Source: Limisphaerales bacterium
GTDB lineage: Bacteria; Verrucomicrobiota; Verrucomicrobiia; Limisphaerales; AAA164-E04
Direction: 5' to 3'
Assembly (NCBI GenBank): GCA_024761205.1
Contig: JAMASS010000043.1
Span: 1 to 39,266 of the forward strand
DNA: 39,266 nt
Part shown: in pieces, positions 8,832 to 16,044 of the stretch
How positions within the stretch are numbered: position 1 is the stretch's first letter
How the letters are laid out: each line of letters opens with the position of its first letter
Position numbers and translations under genes: made by a program
Notes under the pieces: generated by a model
Database searches by the model: none
What the model saw: only the letters and a program-made list of their open reading frames with translations
Told to the model about the DNA's origin: nothing

Positions 8832-10391
8832 TTACTTCGCCAAATCCTTTCTGGGGAATAACGGTTCCGGTTTGCCGACCTCGTGACCTTCGGTGATCTG
8901 ACCCCACACTGCATCAGCTAATCGGTTCGGACTCCCATCCATCTTCAGCTGCGCGAAGATTCGCTCGGCTGTGGTTGGAAGTGTTGGCCAAATGAGAATG
9001 GCCAGCACTCGGACCGTTTCCACCATGTTGTAGAGGATTTCATCGAGTCGCTCCTTTTGGTCGGGTTGCTTCGCTAGTTTGAAGGGGGCGGTTTGATCGA
9101 TGTATTGATTCGTCTTGGTGATCAGGGTCCAGATGGTTTGAAGGGCCGCCTGGAGATGATGTTGCTGCAGTTCTTTTTTGACTTCCGAAACCGCCTGTGA
9201 AACGGCGGTGGCGAGCTCTTCCGATGGTTTCGGGACGAGACTCGCTCGGTAGCGGTTGAGCATGGAAAGTGATCGATTGACGAGATTGCCCAGCCCATTG
9301 GCCAGCTCTGCTGCGTAACGGGCCTGAAATCCCTGATCGGTCCAATTGCCATCGGGCCCGATATCGAGTTCTCGGACCAGGTAGTATCGGAAGGCGTCGA
9401 GGCCCCATTCATCGATCACTTCCAGGGGATTCACGACATTGCCGGTGGATTTGCTCATCTTTTCACCATCCTTCTGCCACCAACCGTGAACGCAAATTTG
9501 ATGAGGCAAGGGGATATCCATGGCTCGGAGCATGATGGGCCAGTAGACGGCATGAAATTTGAGGATGTCCTTGCCGATGACGTGCACATCCGCCGGCCAG
9601 AGGGAGAGAGACGAATCGACGACGAGATTCGGGGCGCGCAACTTGTTGAGGATCGGATCCCCGAGGGCTGCCGGGATACTGGCGTAATTCGCCAGCGCGT
9701 CGAACCAAACGTACGTGACAAACTCGGGATCGAAGGGGAGGGGGATGCCCCATTCCAAACGAGACTTGGGCCGGGTGATGCAAAGATCTTCGAGCGTATT
9801 GTTTTTCAGAAAACCCAAGACCTCATTGCGACGGCAGCTGGGATAAACAAAGGAAGGATTAGCTTCGATGTAGTCGATGAGCCATTGTTGGTGCCATCCA
9901 AGCTTGAAGTAATAATTCTCTTCGACGAGTTCGGTCACCTCGCCGTAGATCGGATCGAATTGACCGTCGGGACCACGGTCTTTGTCGGTTAGAAAAGTTT
10001 CTTGTTGGGTAGAATAGTAGCCTTGGTAGGAATCCTTGTAAAAGTGGCCTTCTTCGTTGAGATGATTCAGGATTGCGGTAATGGATTCCCGATGGCGTGC
10101 ACCACTGGTGCGGACGAAATCGTTGTTCGAAAGGCCGAGTCGGTCGACAAAGGTTTGCCAGGTGGTCGCGAGTTGATCGCAGTAGGCTTGTGGATCGAGT
10201 CCGGCTGCTTCGGCAGCTTGCTGCACTTTTTGCCCATGCTCATCCAATCCGGTGAGGTAGAACACCTCCTCCCCGAGGCTTTGATGGGCGCGGGCTATCA
10301 CGTCGGTAATGACTTTCTCGTAGGCGTGCCCGAGATGAGGCTCCCCGTTGACATAGTCAATTGCCGTCGTGACGTAGAATCGTTTTGTCAT
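8832..10391 (-). CDS. metG: Methionyl-tRNA synthetase, zinc-less short type
   Basis: The enzyme charges tRNA-Met and so supplies both initiator and elongator Met-tRNA. The 519-residue product has the class I HIGH-type motif as HLGH (residues 19-22, in NGEPHLGHAYEKV), the KMSKS loop (GEKMSKSTGN, around residue 310), and WFDALANYAS in the catalytic core. The connective insert begins YYSTQQETFLTDKDRGPDG and lacks paired CxxC knuckles, so this is the zinc-less form. There is an anticodon-binding helical domain but no C-terminal OB-fold tRNA-binding extension. The start MTKRFYVTTAIDYVNG is canonical. Upstream in the direction of transcription (10471-10529) is a long imperfect hairpin, described separately. 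Confidence 0.96.
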   Translation of the reverse strand: MTKRFYVTTAIDYVNGEPHLGHAYEKVITDVIARAHQSLGEEVFYLTGLDEHGQKVQQAAEAAGLDPQAYCDQLATTWQTFVDRLGLSNNDFVRTSGARHRESITAILNHLNEEGHFYKDSYQGYYSTQQETFLTDKDRGPDGQFDPIYGEVTELVEENYYFKLGWHQQWLIDYIEANPSFVYPSCRRNEVLGFLKNNTLEDLCITRPKSRLEWGIPLPFDPEFVTYVWFDALANYASIPAALGDPILNKLRAPNLVVDSSLSLWPADVHVIGKDILKFHAVYWPIMLRAMDIPLPHQICVHGWWQKDGEKMSKSTGNVVNPLEVIDEWGLDAFRYYLVRELDIGPDGNWTDQGFQARYAAELANGLGNLVNRSLSMLNRYRASLVPKPSEELATAVSQAVSEVKKELQQHHLQAALQTIWTLITKTNQYIDQTAPFKLAKQPDQKERLDEILYNMVETVRVLAILIWPTLPTTAERIFAQLKMDGSPNRLADAVWGQITEGHEVGKPEPLFPRKDLAK

Positions 10392-10470
10392 CTGGCGGCT
10401 AGTTTGGAAAAAGGGGCGGTGTGATCAAACAAAATCCCTTGAGAATACTCGGAAATGGCGACCCGCCAGT

Positions 10471-10529
10471 CGTTTGTCGGCTATCGGCCTTCTTTCTTTT
10501 GGTCTGCTGGATGGCCGAAACGACGAACG
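10471..10529. repeat. Imperfect 17-19 bp inverted repeat upstream of metG
   Basis: The left arm at 10471-10489 (CGTTTGTCGGCTATCGGCC) pairs with the right arm at 10513-10529 (GGCCGAAACGACGAACG) across a 23-nt loop. The pairing has two unpaired bases and few mismatches. It lies 80-140 bp before the metG start codon and would form a large hairpin in a metG leader transcript. It could be a leader structure, a transcription barrier or a small dispersed repeat. The sequence alone does not decide. Confidence 0.45.
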
Positions 10530-10693
10530 ACCCAAAACCAAAGGGCCAAGGAAATCCGATTATACCATCACCCCCAACTTGGAATCTGAAATTCGGAACT
10601 TTGAGCTAAATCCTCCCATCTGCGCACCGCCATCCACAGTTGAGTTCGTCGAGATGTCCCTCTATAAACCCAAAAGTTCCTAAGTTAAGAAAG

Positions 10694-10897
10694 CGTGTAT
10701 CCGGAAGACCTCTATCAAGCTCTATTGCCGGTTGAAGAAACCGACATCAACGCCCTCACGTCGCACATTGCTCTATAATGAAATGCGAATCCGAATCCAA
10801 GGGCCTGTCGACTGAAGAACATTTCAACTTGGAGATCGAAGAGATCAACGCCACCCGACAGAGGATTCTGGAATGGGCCAATCGAGAGAGAGCTTAG
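10694..10897 (+). pseudogene. Remnant of a small hypothetical gene (one frameshift)
   Basis: Two coding-like segments in adjacent frames read together as one short protein. The first is VYPEDLYQALLPVEETDINALTSHIAL from GTG 10694. The second, STEEHFNLEIEEINATRQRILEWANRERA, ends at TAG 10895-10897. The second part can also be read as a 39-codon frame from ATG 10778. The composition is acidic and helical. No family was recognised, and no Shine-Dalgarno is evident. Confidence 0.3.
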
Positions 10898-10997
10898 GTA
10901 TCTTCGGAGCCGATATTAGTGATCAAGAGAGAAAGCTACCTAGCATCGGACCCGCTGACGCTAGACAGGAGGTGAGACTCTGTCAATCCGCTATCTC

Positions 10998-11105
10998 CTA
11001 GGGAAACTCTGATTAGATAACCGGAAACTTGGTTTTCTCTGGAAAAATCACCGAAAACAGCAAAAATCAGAGATTAAATCAGAGATTAAATCAGAGTTTC
11101 CCTAG
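10998..11105. mobile_element. MITE-like element with perfect 17-bp terminal inverted repeats
   Basis: CTAGGGAAACTCTGATT at 10998-11014 is repeated as a perfect reverse complement at 11089-11105, enclosing 74 bp. Immediately inside the right arm a 12-bp unit, AAATCAGAGATT, occurs in tandem (11064-11075 and 11076-11087), and a third diverged copy forms the arm itself. The 108-bp length, terminal repeats and lack of coding content fit a miniature inverted-repeat element or the paired ends of a deleted insertion sequence. An alternative is a recombination or protein-binding site. No transposase is nearby. Confidence 0.5.
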
Positions 11106-12298
11106 AATTTTCCAACTCATGCCGCCAAACCCAAGCAAACCGGTTAGAAAAGACCCCTTCCAACCGGGCACTCGCAGACCCCGGACCACGGAAAAGACCG
11201 CTCAATTCTTCCAACAGCTTAAAATGGTCCTAGAAGACCCTTAGCAATTCCGCTTAACGCTCGAAGGTCAAAAAAGTCAAAACGAGGACACCCCACAAAA
11301 GGCCCTCAAGAAGCGAGAGTTGAGCCCAAAATCGAAGCCGCGGGGGGCCTGAAAATCTGGAAATCGACATCCTACGGAGCAGAAACGAACGCTAACGCTA
11401 GGATGGCCGCGCCGAAGACCGAGAGCAAAAACCAAAGTGAAAACACCCGGGGAATTACTTCCAAGAAGGAAAATCAGGCAGGAAATCAGTCGGAAGGCTT
11501 CGCCGTAAACCCAAAATGCCTCCTTTTTATGTTCTTTCATGCCGGACTTCCGCCATTCGCTGAGGATGCAGCTTTCAGTTGCACCGAAACGCCAGCAGAA
11601 AGGCAAACTACCAAACGGAACACAACCAAAGACATGAAGCGAATCAAAAGGGAGGACATCGGAACAGACAGAAAAAACCGTGGCCCCGAACTTCTCGAAG
11701 AGAGTAAAGAATCACCGTAAACCAAAACCGAAGAGCTATGAAATACCTATCACGAACCACGGAAGCCCTTGACAATTCCACGCTATGGACACAAGAGGCA
11801 ACCGCTGAGGATGCGCTGATCGCCACCAGGCACGCAGCGCGAATAACCCCCGAGGAACAACTGCAAGCTTGGATTAATAGCGGCATAGGAAAGACTGAGA
11901 TCGCCAAGGAATGACGGAATCCGGTGAAACTCGGAAGTTGAACGTTGGATCATTTGGAGCAGGAAGCTTGCCGGTCCGATTGACGAGTTGCCAGATGAAC
12001 CGGAAGCAACCGCCAAACTGAGGTGGTGCTGGGGCCGTTGCGCGTCTTGGATACCTCGCTGGCCGATGAACCAAGCAGGAATTGATAAGCCAATCTACGG
12101 CGTTGAGAACTGGCTGAAAATCCCTTATTTTTCGATTGTTTTATTGGGTCCTAAATTGTCGCCGGGTTTCAAATTGCGGTGGCGGACTCGAATAGTGAGC
12201 GATAGACGCCGCTCAGCCAATCGCCTGCATCGGCACACTTAATGGATTCAGAGGAATGAAGAAAGGATGAACAGGATAAAAGCCATTAATTCTGCCAG
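11106..12298. other. Long stretch without a solid gene
   Basis: This 1.2-kb stretch has only short frames. One is 11119-11244 (41 codons, basic, MPPNPSKPVRKDPFQPGTRRPRTTEK). Another is 11738-11914, listed separately. The plus strand is visibly purine-rich from about 11030 to 11720. Several longer minus-strand frames are low-complexity, rich in Ser, Phe and Cys, and look like by-products of that bias. I see no RNA gene. It reads as eroded accessory DNA. Confidence 0.4.
11738..11914 (+). CDS. Small hypothetical protein
   Basis: This 58-codon frame starts MKYLSRTTEALDNSTLWTQEA and ends WINSGIGKTEIAKE. The composition is balanced and soluble-protein-like, with a probable helical N-terminal two thirds (alanine-rich) and no membrane segment. 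It has only a weak GAAGAG-type sequence before the ATG. No domain was recognised. It is the best coding candidate in an otherwise gene-poor 2.5-kb region and could equally be a fragment of an older gene. Confidence 0.3.
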   Translation: MKYLSRTTEALDNSTLWTQEATAEDALIATRHAARITPEEQLQAWINSGIGKTEIAKE

Positions 12299-12451
12299 GG
12301 AGCCTCTGAACAAGTCCAGGGCATTTTTCAGGTTCTTCCGTGATCAAGACAAGGCCTCGACTGGTGGCGCGTCGAGCAAGCCCCAACGCTGAGCACGGAA
12401 TAAATCGCAAGCCTCAGGCCTCGCTGAAACACTGACTTGTTCAGAGGTTCC
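12299..12451. mobile_element. MITE-like element with 18-bp terminal inverted repeats
   Basis: GGAGCCTCTGAACAAGTC at 12299-12316 matches the reverse complement of GACTTGTTCAGAGGTTCC at 12434-12451 at 17 of 18 positions. The terminal CCTCTGAACAAGT type resembles ends I associate with IS5-like or IS1182-like insertion sequences, from memory only. The 117-bp interior has no reading frame of note. It is probably a non-autonomous or internally deleted element. No clear target-site duplication was identified. Confidence 0.5.
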
Positions 12452-12910
12452 TTAAATAGCACGCTAAAGCGGACCTAGACCGGACGTGAGGGCGCGCTTC
12501 AGTTTGTGTTCGATGATTCGGATTGTCGTGGCGCCTTCGCGGCTAACGGCGGTTAAGGCCATGCTGTCCAGCGCTTTATTTAGTCTCTAGTGAACTTCTG
12601 AACCAGTATCCGACGTTCAGGCTCAAGGCGCAAAATTGCCGGCACGCTGGCAGCGACCGCGCGGCTGCCAGCACCGCCGTTGTGCCATGTGCTGGTTCCG
12701 AGCTTCCCTAGATCAAAAAGTGGAATGGGCGGGTGCATTTCGCCGGGGATGCATCGAAGGGAAATCCGTCCTCCTTCACGGCGCTACGGAGAACGGCGGT
12801 TCGAGAGACTCTCCCACCTGTTTTTAAGCAGATTCACCGCTATCAATTCCATCCGTATTCACTGCCTCCGAGAATCTTGCCTTGAGGCAAGGTTCAGGCA
12901 AAACTAAGTG
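12452..12910. other. Region upstream of the histidinol phosphatase gene
   Basis: No gene is evident. A short perfect palindrome with a 2-nt centre, CTTGCCTTGAGGCAAG, lies at 12876-12891, about 20 bp before the phosphatase start. It might be a repressor site or a translation-affecting hairpin. A TTCGAGA stretch near 12795 resembles a tRNA T-arm but no cloverleaf can be built around it. Confidence 0.3.
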
Positions 12911-13714
12911 ATGGCTCTACCTTGTGATTATCACATGCACACTCCCCTGTGCCATCATGCCCGGGGAGAACCGACTGAATTGGCGGCGCGGGCGGTTGCC
13001 GTGGGGATTCCTGAAATTGGCTTCTCAGAGCACAATCCCATGATCCGAAACGATTGGGATCATTGGCACATGGAGATTGAGAATTTGGAGTTGTATTTGG
13101 AGAAGATTCATCAAGCTCAGGAGGATCATCCACAACTGGTCATCAAGTATGGATTAGAAGTTGATTACATTCCCGGGCATGAGGCGTGGATCTGCGAGCT
13201 CGCCGACCGATATCCGTGGGACTATTTCATTGGTTCGGTGCATTATATCTCGGATTCTTTTGACATTGATAATCCTGAAAAGATTGATCTTTGGAAGGAA
13301 CGCGGTCCCTACGATGTTTGGCTGGCCTATCTGGAAAAGCTGACCCAGGCGGCGGCGTCCGGGCTGTTCCAGGTCATCGGACACGCGGATCTGTGCAAGA
13401 AGTTTTGCTTCTATCCAGAGCAAGATGTCATGCCTTTATTCTGTCGTTTCCTTGAGACGGCTCGTGATCATGAGGTTGCGATCGAAATCAACACGGCCGG
13501 CCTGCGTAAGGACTGTCGAGAGATGTATCCCAGCTCCAATATCCTGGGACTAGCAGCGGACTTGGATGTATTACTGACTTTTGGCTCAGATGCCCATGCG
13601 CCGGAAGAGGTGGGGATGGATTTTGAGGCGGCCATTCGTCTAGCGAAGTCCGTGGGCTATCGAGAGACTTGTCGGTTCACTAAGCGGCAACGAGAAATGG
13701 TCTCGTTGCCATAG
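12911..13714 (+). CDS. Histidinol-phosphatase, PHP family (HisJ/HisK type)
   Basis: The 267-residue product is a PHP-superfamily phosphoesterase of the monofunctional histidinol-phosphatase type, which removes phosphate from L-histidinol phosphate late in histidine synthesis. It has the N-terminal metal motif DYHMHTPLCHHA, GFSEHNP, a central YGLEVDYIPGHE, the metal-binding GSVHYI, QVIGHADLCKKF, AIEINTAG, and a C-terminal FGSDAHAPEEVG with the last metal ligands. These together give the trinuclear site. ATG 12911 directly follows an in-frame GTG at 12908, and either could initiate. No other his gene is adjacent, so assignment to histidine synthesis rests on family resemblance. The gene appears intact and alone. 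Confidence 0.85.
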   Translation: MALPCDYHMHTPLCHHARGEPTELAARAVAVGIPEIGFSEHNPMIRNDWDHWHMEIENLELYLEKIHQAQEDHPQLVIKYGLEVDYIPGHEAWICELADRYPWDYFIGSVHYISDSFDIDNPEKIDLWKERGPYDVWLAYLEKLTQAAASGLFQVIGHADLCKKFCFYPEQDVMPLFCRFLETARDHEVAIEINTAGLRKDCREMYPSSNILGLAADLDVLLTFGSDAHAPEEVGMDFEAAIRLAKSVGYRETCRFTKRQREMVSLP

Positions 13715-14082
13715 TGACTGCTGATTGGGTGCGCTCGCTCAATCGTCGTGCTCGCTCGGGGAAACGGAAAACCCGGGGACAAGGGAGCGCCTTTGCCGGG
13801 GGCGAACTGTGCTGCTTGGCAATAAGGTCTGTGCTTTGTAGTTGGCGAGATTCGTTGGCCACAGGCCACAAAGCACGCAGTTTAGGGAGTTCTTGTACTG
13901 TCGTGGCGTGCGGTCTCCGTGTCGCCAGTCTGAACTTGCCCGCGCGGAACTTTTTCTTGCTGGCTTTACTACGGAATGTTTCCGACCTCTTCGGAATCGT
14001 TGATTTAAAATCCAGCTGGCAAGGGCAGTTCATTCAAGGGAATGGGGTCGGCGAGGGCGTCCCTTTCCTTAAGGGCAGGCGA
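13715..14082. other. Intergenic region with an inverted repeat
   Basis: GTGCTTTGT at 13831-13839 is perfectly complementary to ACAAAGCAC at 13868-13876 and encloses a smaller GGCC-ACA-GGCC palindrome. This could form a long two-part hairpin about 130 bp after the phosphatase stop. No T-run follows, so it is not a classic terminator. A 141-codon plus-strand frame across this region has no protein-like signature and I do not call it a gene. Confidence 0.35.
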
Positions 14083-14839
14083 CTAGTTGCCTTCTTCGAC
14101 CGGCATTTCTGCAAAAAGAGAGCCTTCAATCCGTTTTAGTTCCTCCAGTTTTTTGTCAGAGGGTCTTCGGCAGGATCAATGACGGCGGTTCGGTTGAGGA
14201 AGTTGAGACCGTAATGTTTTCTCCATTTCTCCAAACGTTCGCGCTTTTGTTCGAGAATAATCCGCAAACGAGCCGGCGCCCGTTCCAGGTGATCAAGCGG
14301 CAGTTCAAGCAGTTGTTCGTGCAGGTCTTTTTCAGGGTTGATCCCAGGGCTTCGTTGATTTGAAATTCGGCTCTGACGGCTTCAAATTCTTCTTGGGTGA
14401 CATCCGGCCATCTGTCTCTTCCGGCTTCTTTTCGGACTTCTTGGGGCAAGGTTTTCTTTGCCCAAGGCGGCCGCCATGAATCTCGAAATGGCGGCCACTT
14501 CCGCTCTCGCCAGAATCTGATAGGAGTCTAACGGCAAACCCAGAATTTTTCGCCGTTCCGTTTCCCTGGGCCGCCTCCTCGGCGAGCAGAAGCTTGAATC
14601 TTTCAGTGTCGAAGGTGATGTATCTTTGATAAAGATCAAGAAGTCTGGCGTCGATGGCCTCAATGTGGGGAATACGTTGACGGGCTGCGTCTTTGCTCGC
14701 TTCCGATCGGGCATCCTATAGCTGCTCGCACATCGGGATTTCCAGCGAATCAGCGGGCTTTGTCAGGATTTGGGCTTGGATGGACGAACCCCATGAAACC
14801 AAAGCCACTGCGATGGTGATGAGCAAGGTGTTTTTTCAT
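14083..14839 (-). pseudogene. Decayed gene for a secreted hypothetical protein
   Basis: If one A is removed from the six-A run after the ATG at 14839, the frame reads as a good signal peptide, MKNTLLITIAVALVSWGSSIQAQ. It continues ILTKPADSLEIPMCEQL, then a TAG, then ARSEASKDAARQRIPHIEAIDARLLDLYQRYITFDTERFKLLLAEEAAQG. Further blocks in other frames are LPLDSYQILARAEVAAISRFMAAALGKE, VTQEEFEAVRAEFQINEALG, and KDLHEQLLELPLDHLERAPARLRIILEQKRERLEKWRKHYGL. The product was a helical exported protein of about 245 residues. No family was recognised. At least four lesions make it non-functional. Confidence 0.6.
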
Positions 14840-14906
14840 TCTGCTTGAGTTTCTGTTGTTTAAGTTATCTCCTCGCTCTTCGGCTAAGCAATTCTGAAGC
14901 CAAGCG

Positions 14907-15580
14907 TTATTTACCGCGTGTGCCCGGGCGTGCCAGTTGTGGTAGTTGTCCCACAGGGTTTGCAGGTTTGCGTTGTCTCCTCGTATTGGGTTTCTTGCTC
15001 AACGATTTCGGCATATTGGCGGTCGTATTCAGATTGGGCGGCACGAATTTCATTGCCGTAGAACGCAGAAATTTGGATCTCTCTTGCTCGAAAAGCGTTG
15101 TTGCAGGTGTCTCGATATTCCTGGAATCCGGGTCTGCCGGGTTGCAATCAACAAGGAGGCAGCCATCGTAATTAAATACGGCGTCGGTTTGAGCCTCTCC
15201 CCAAGCAATGGTTGCGCCGTCAATGCGGTTGTTTCGGGTTGCGACGATGGCCTCAACGTCGCTGGCATATTCCTGGCTGCATTGCGCTCTTCGATTGGCA
15301 TCCACCATGCTCAGGAGCTGTGTCATCACTTTTTTAATTGTGATGACGCTATTTTCCCGATGGTTAAAATATGTCCATGCACCCATTCCAGATCACAGGA
15401 TTTGGTTTGAGCGGCCAATGATCTCTCAAACCAGGGCCGGGCGACGGCCGGCAGCAATGCTGCTAAAAGGCCGAAAGCGCTGAATCGTTTGATCGTTCTC
15501 GGGCAATGCCAACGCAGCATAGAAGTGAACCGTATGTTTAACCCTTTTTCACTTCTTCTCGGGGAGTCGAGAGGCTTCAT
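14907..15580 (-). pseudogene. Decayed exported hypothetical protein, overlapping cutA stop
   Basis: An ATG at 15580 overlaps the cutA TGA (ATGA), which suggests translational coupling. The first part contains a signal-like segment, MLRWHCPRTIKRFSAFGLLAALLPAVA (ATG 15520 is an alternative start). It shifts frame in an A-run near 15327 into VMTQLLSMVDANRRAQCSQEYASDVEAIVATRNNRIDGATIAWGEAQTDAVFNYDGC. It shifts again near 15150 into FQEYRDTCNNAFRAREIQISAFYGNEIRAAQSEYDRQYAEIVEQETQ and a Thr-rich tail. Joined, these give about 220 residues with four or more cysteines. No family is known to me. Only two indels separate it from an intact gene, so a sequencing error or slippage in the A-run is possible. 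Confidence 0.5.
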
Positions 15581-15915
15581 TGCGGCGTTTGACATTCTTC
15601 ACGGAGCCACTTGAGGTAGGCAGGGCTGCTGGAATCCACCTCGAAGCAGAGGAACTCGGGAAGGTCGTAAGGATGCTCCTTTTCGATCAATCGTTTCAGC
15701 GGATCCAGATGTTTCTTTACTGTTTTGAAGAGAATCAAGTGCTCGCTTGCGGCTTCCAGGTTGTCCTGCCACCAATAGTGGGATTCGATGGCAGGGATGA
15801 GATTGGCGCAGGCCGTCAATCGTTGGGTGAGCGCGCTTTTGGCGAGTTTTGTTGCCGTTTCGTGATCCGGGGCGGTCACTAGAACCATGTAGGGTGATGT
15901 GTCGGGTTTGGACAT
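15577..15915 (-). CDS. cutA: CutA-like divalent-cation tolerance protein
   Basis: The 112-residue product matches the small trimeric CutA1 family. It has the N-terminal strand MVLVTAPDHETATKLAKSAL, then LTACANLIPAIESHYWWQDNLE, the EHLILFKTVKKHL strand and helix, and the conserved HPYDLPEFLCFEVDSSSPAYLKWL segment. These proteins are trimeric and ferredoxin-like; the link to copper tolerance is historical and the cellular role is unsettled. The gene is divergent from aspS with about 130 bp between starts. Its stop overlaps the start of the decayed exported-protein gene downstream. Confidence 0.92.
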   Translation of the reverse strand: MSKPDTSPYMVLVTAPDHETATKLAKSALTQRLTACANLIPAIESHYWWQDNLEAASEHLILFKTVKKHLDPLKRLIEKEHPYDLPEFLCFEVDSSSPAYLKWLREECQTPQ

Positions 15916-16044
15916 GCTGAGAAGAGCTTAGCAAGGTTGAATTGGCGTTTGGCAACCTCTTTTTCTTTGAATTCTTGGCAAATCCCCATGAACATCCGCC
16001 TTCATTTTCTGCCTCCTTGATGGGTGGCGGTGGAAGACCATTTC

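Noticed and set aside
10391-10530. T-box riboswitch for metG
   Set aside because: The upstream hairpin lacks the T-box sequence and specifier-loop layout, and such elements are not expected in this type of organism.
11064-11105. Start of a CRISPR array at the 12-bp tandem repeats
   Set aside because: The units are directly adjacent with no spacers, too short, and part of an inverted-repeat element.
11277-11606. 109-codon minus-strand frame in the gene-poor region
   Set aside because: The amino acid make-up (Phe, Ser, Cys, Arg) reflects the purine-rich plus strand, and no start site or homologous pattern is evident.
12730-12830. Possible tRNA-Ser-like sequence (GGTTCGAGA near 12792 followed by CTCTCCCACC)
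   Set aside because: No acceptor stem, D-arm or anticodon arm can be paired around it.
13714-14139. 141-codon plus-strand frame after the phosphatase gene
   Set aside because: It has no coherent protein character, overlaps a hairpin, and the opposite strand holds the end of a recognisable pseudogene.
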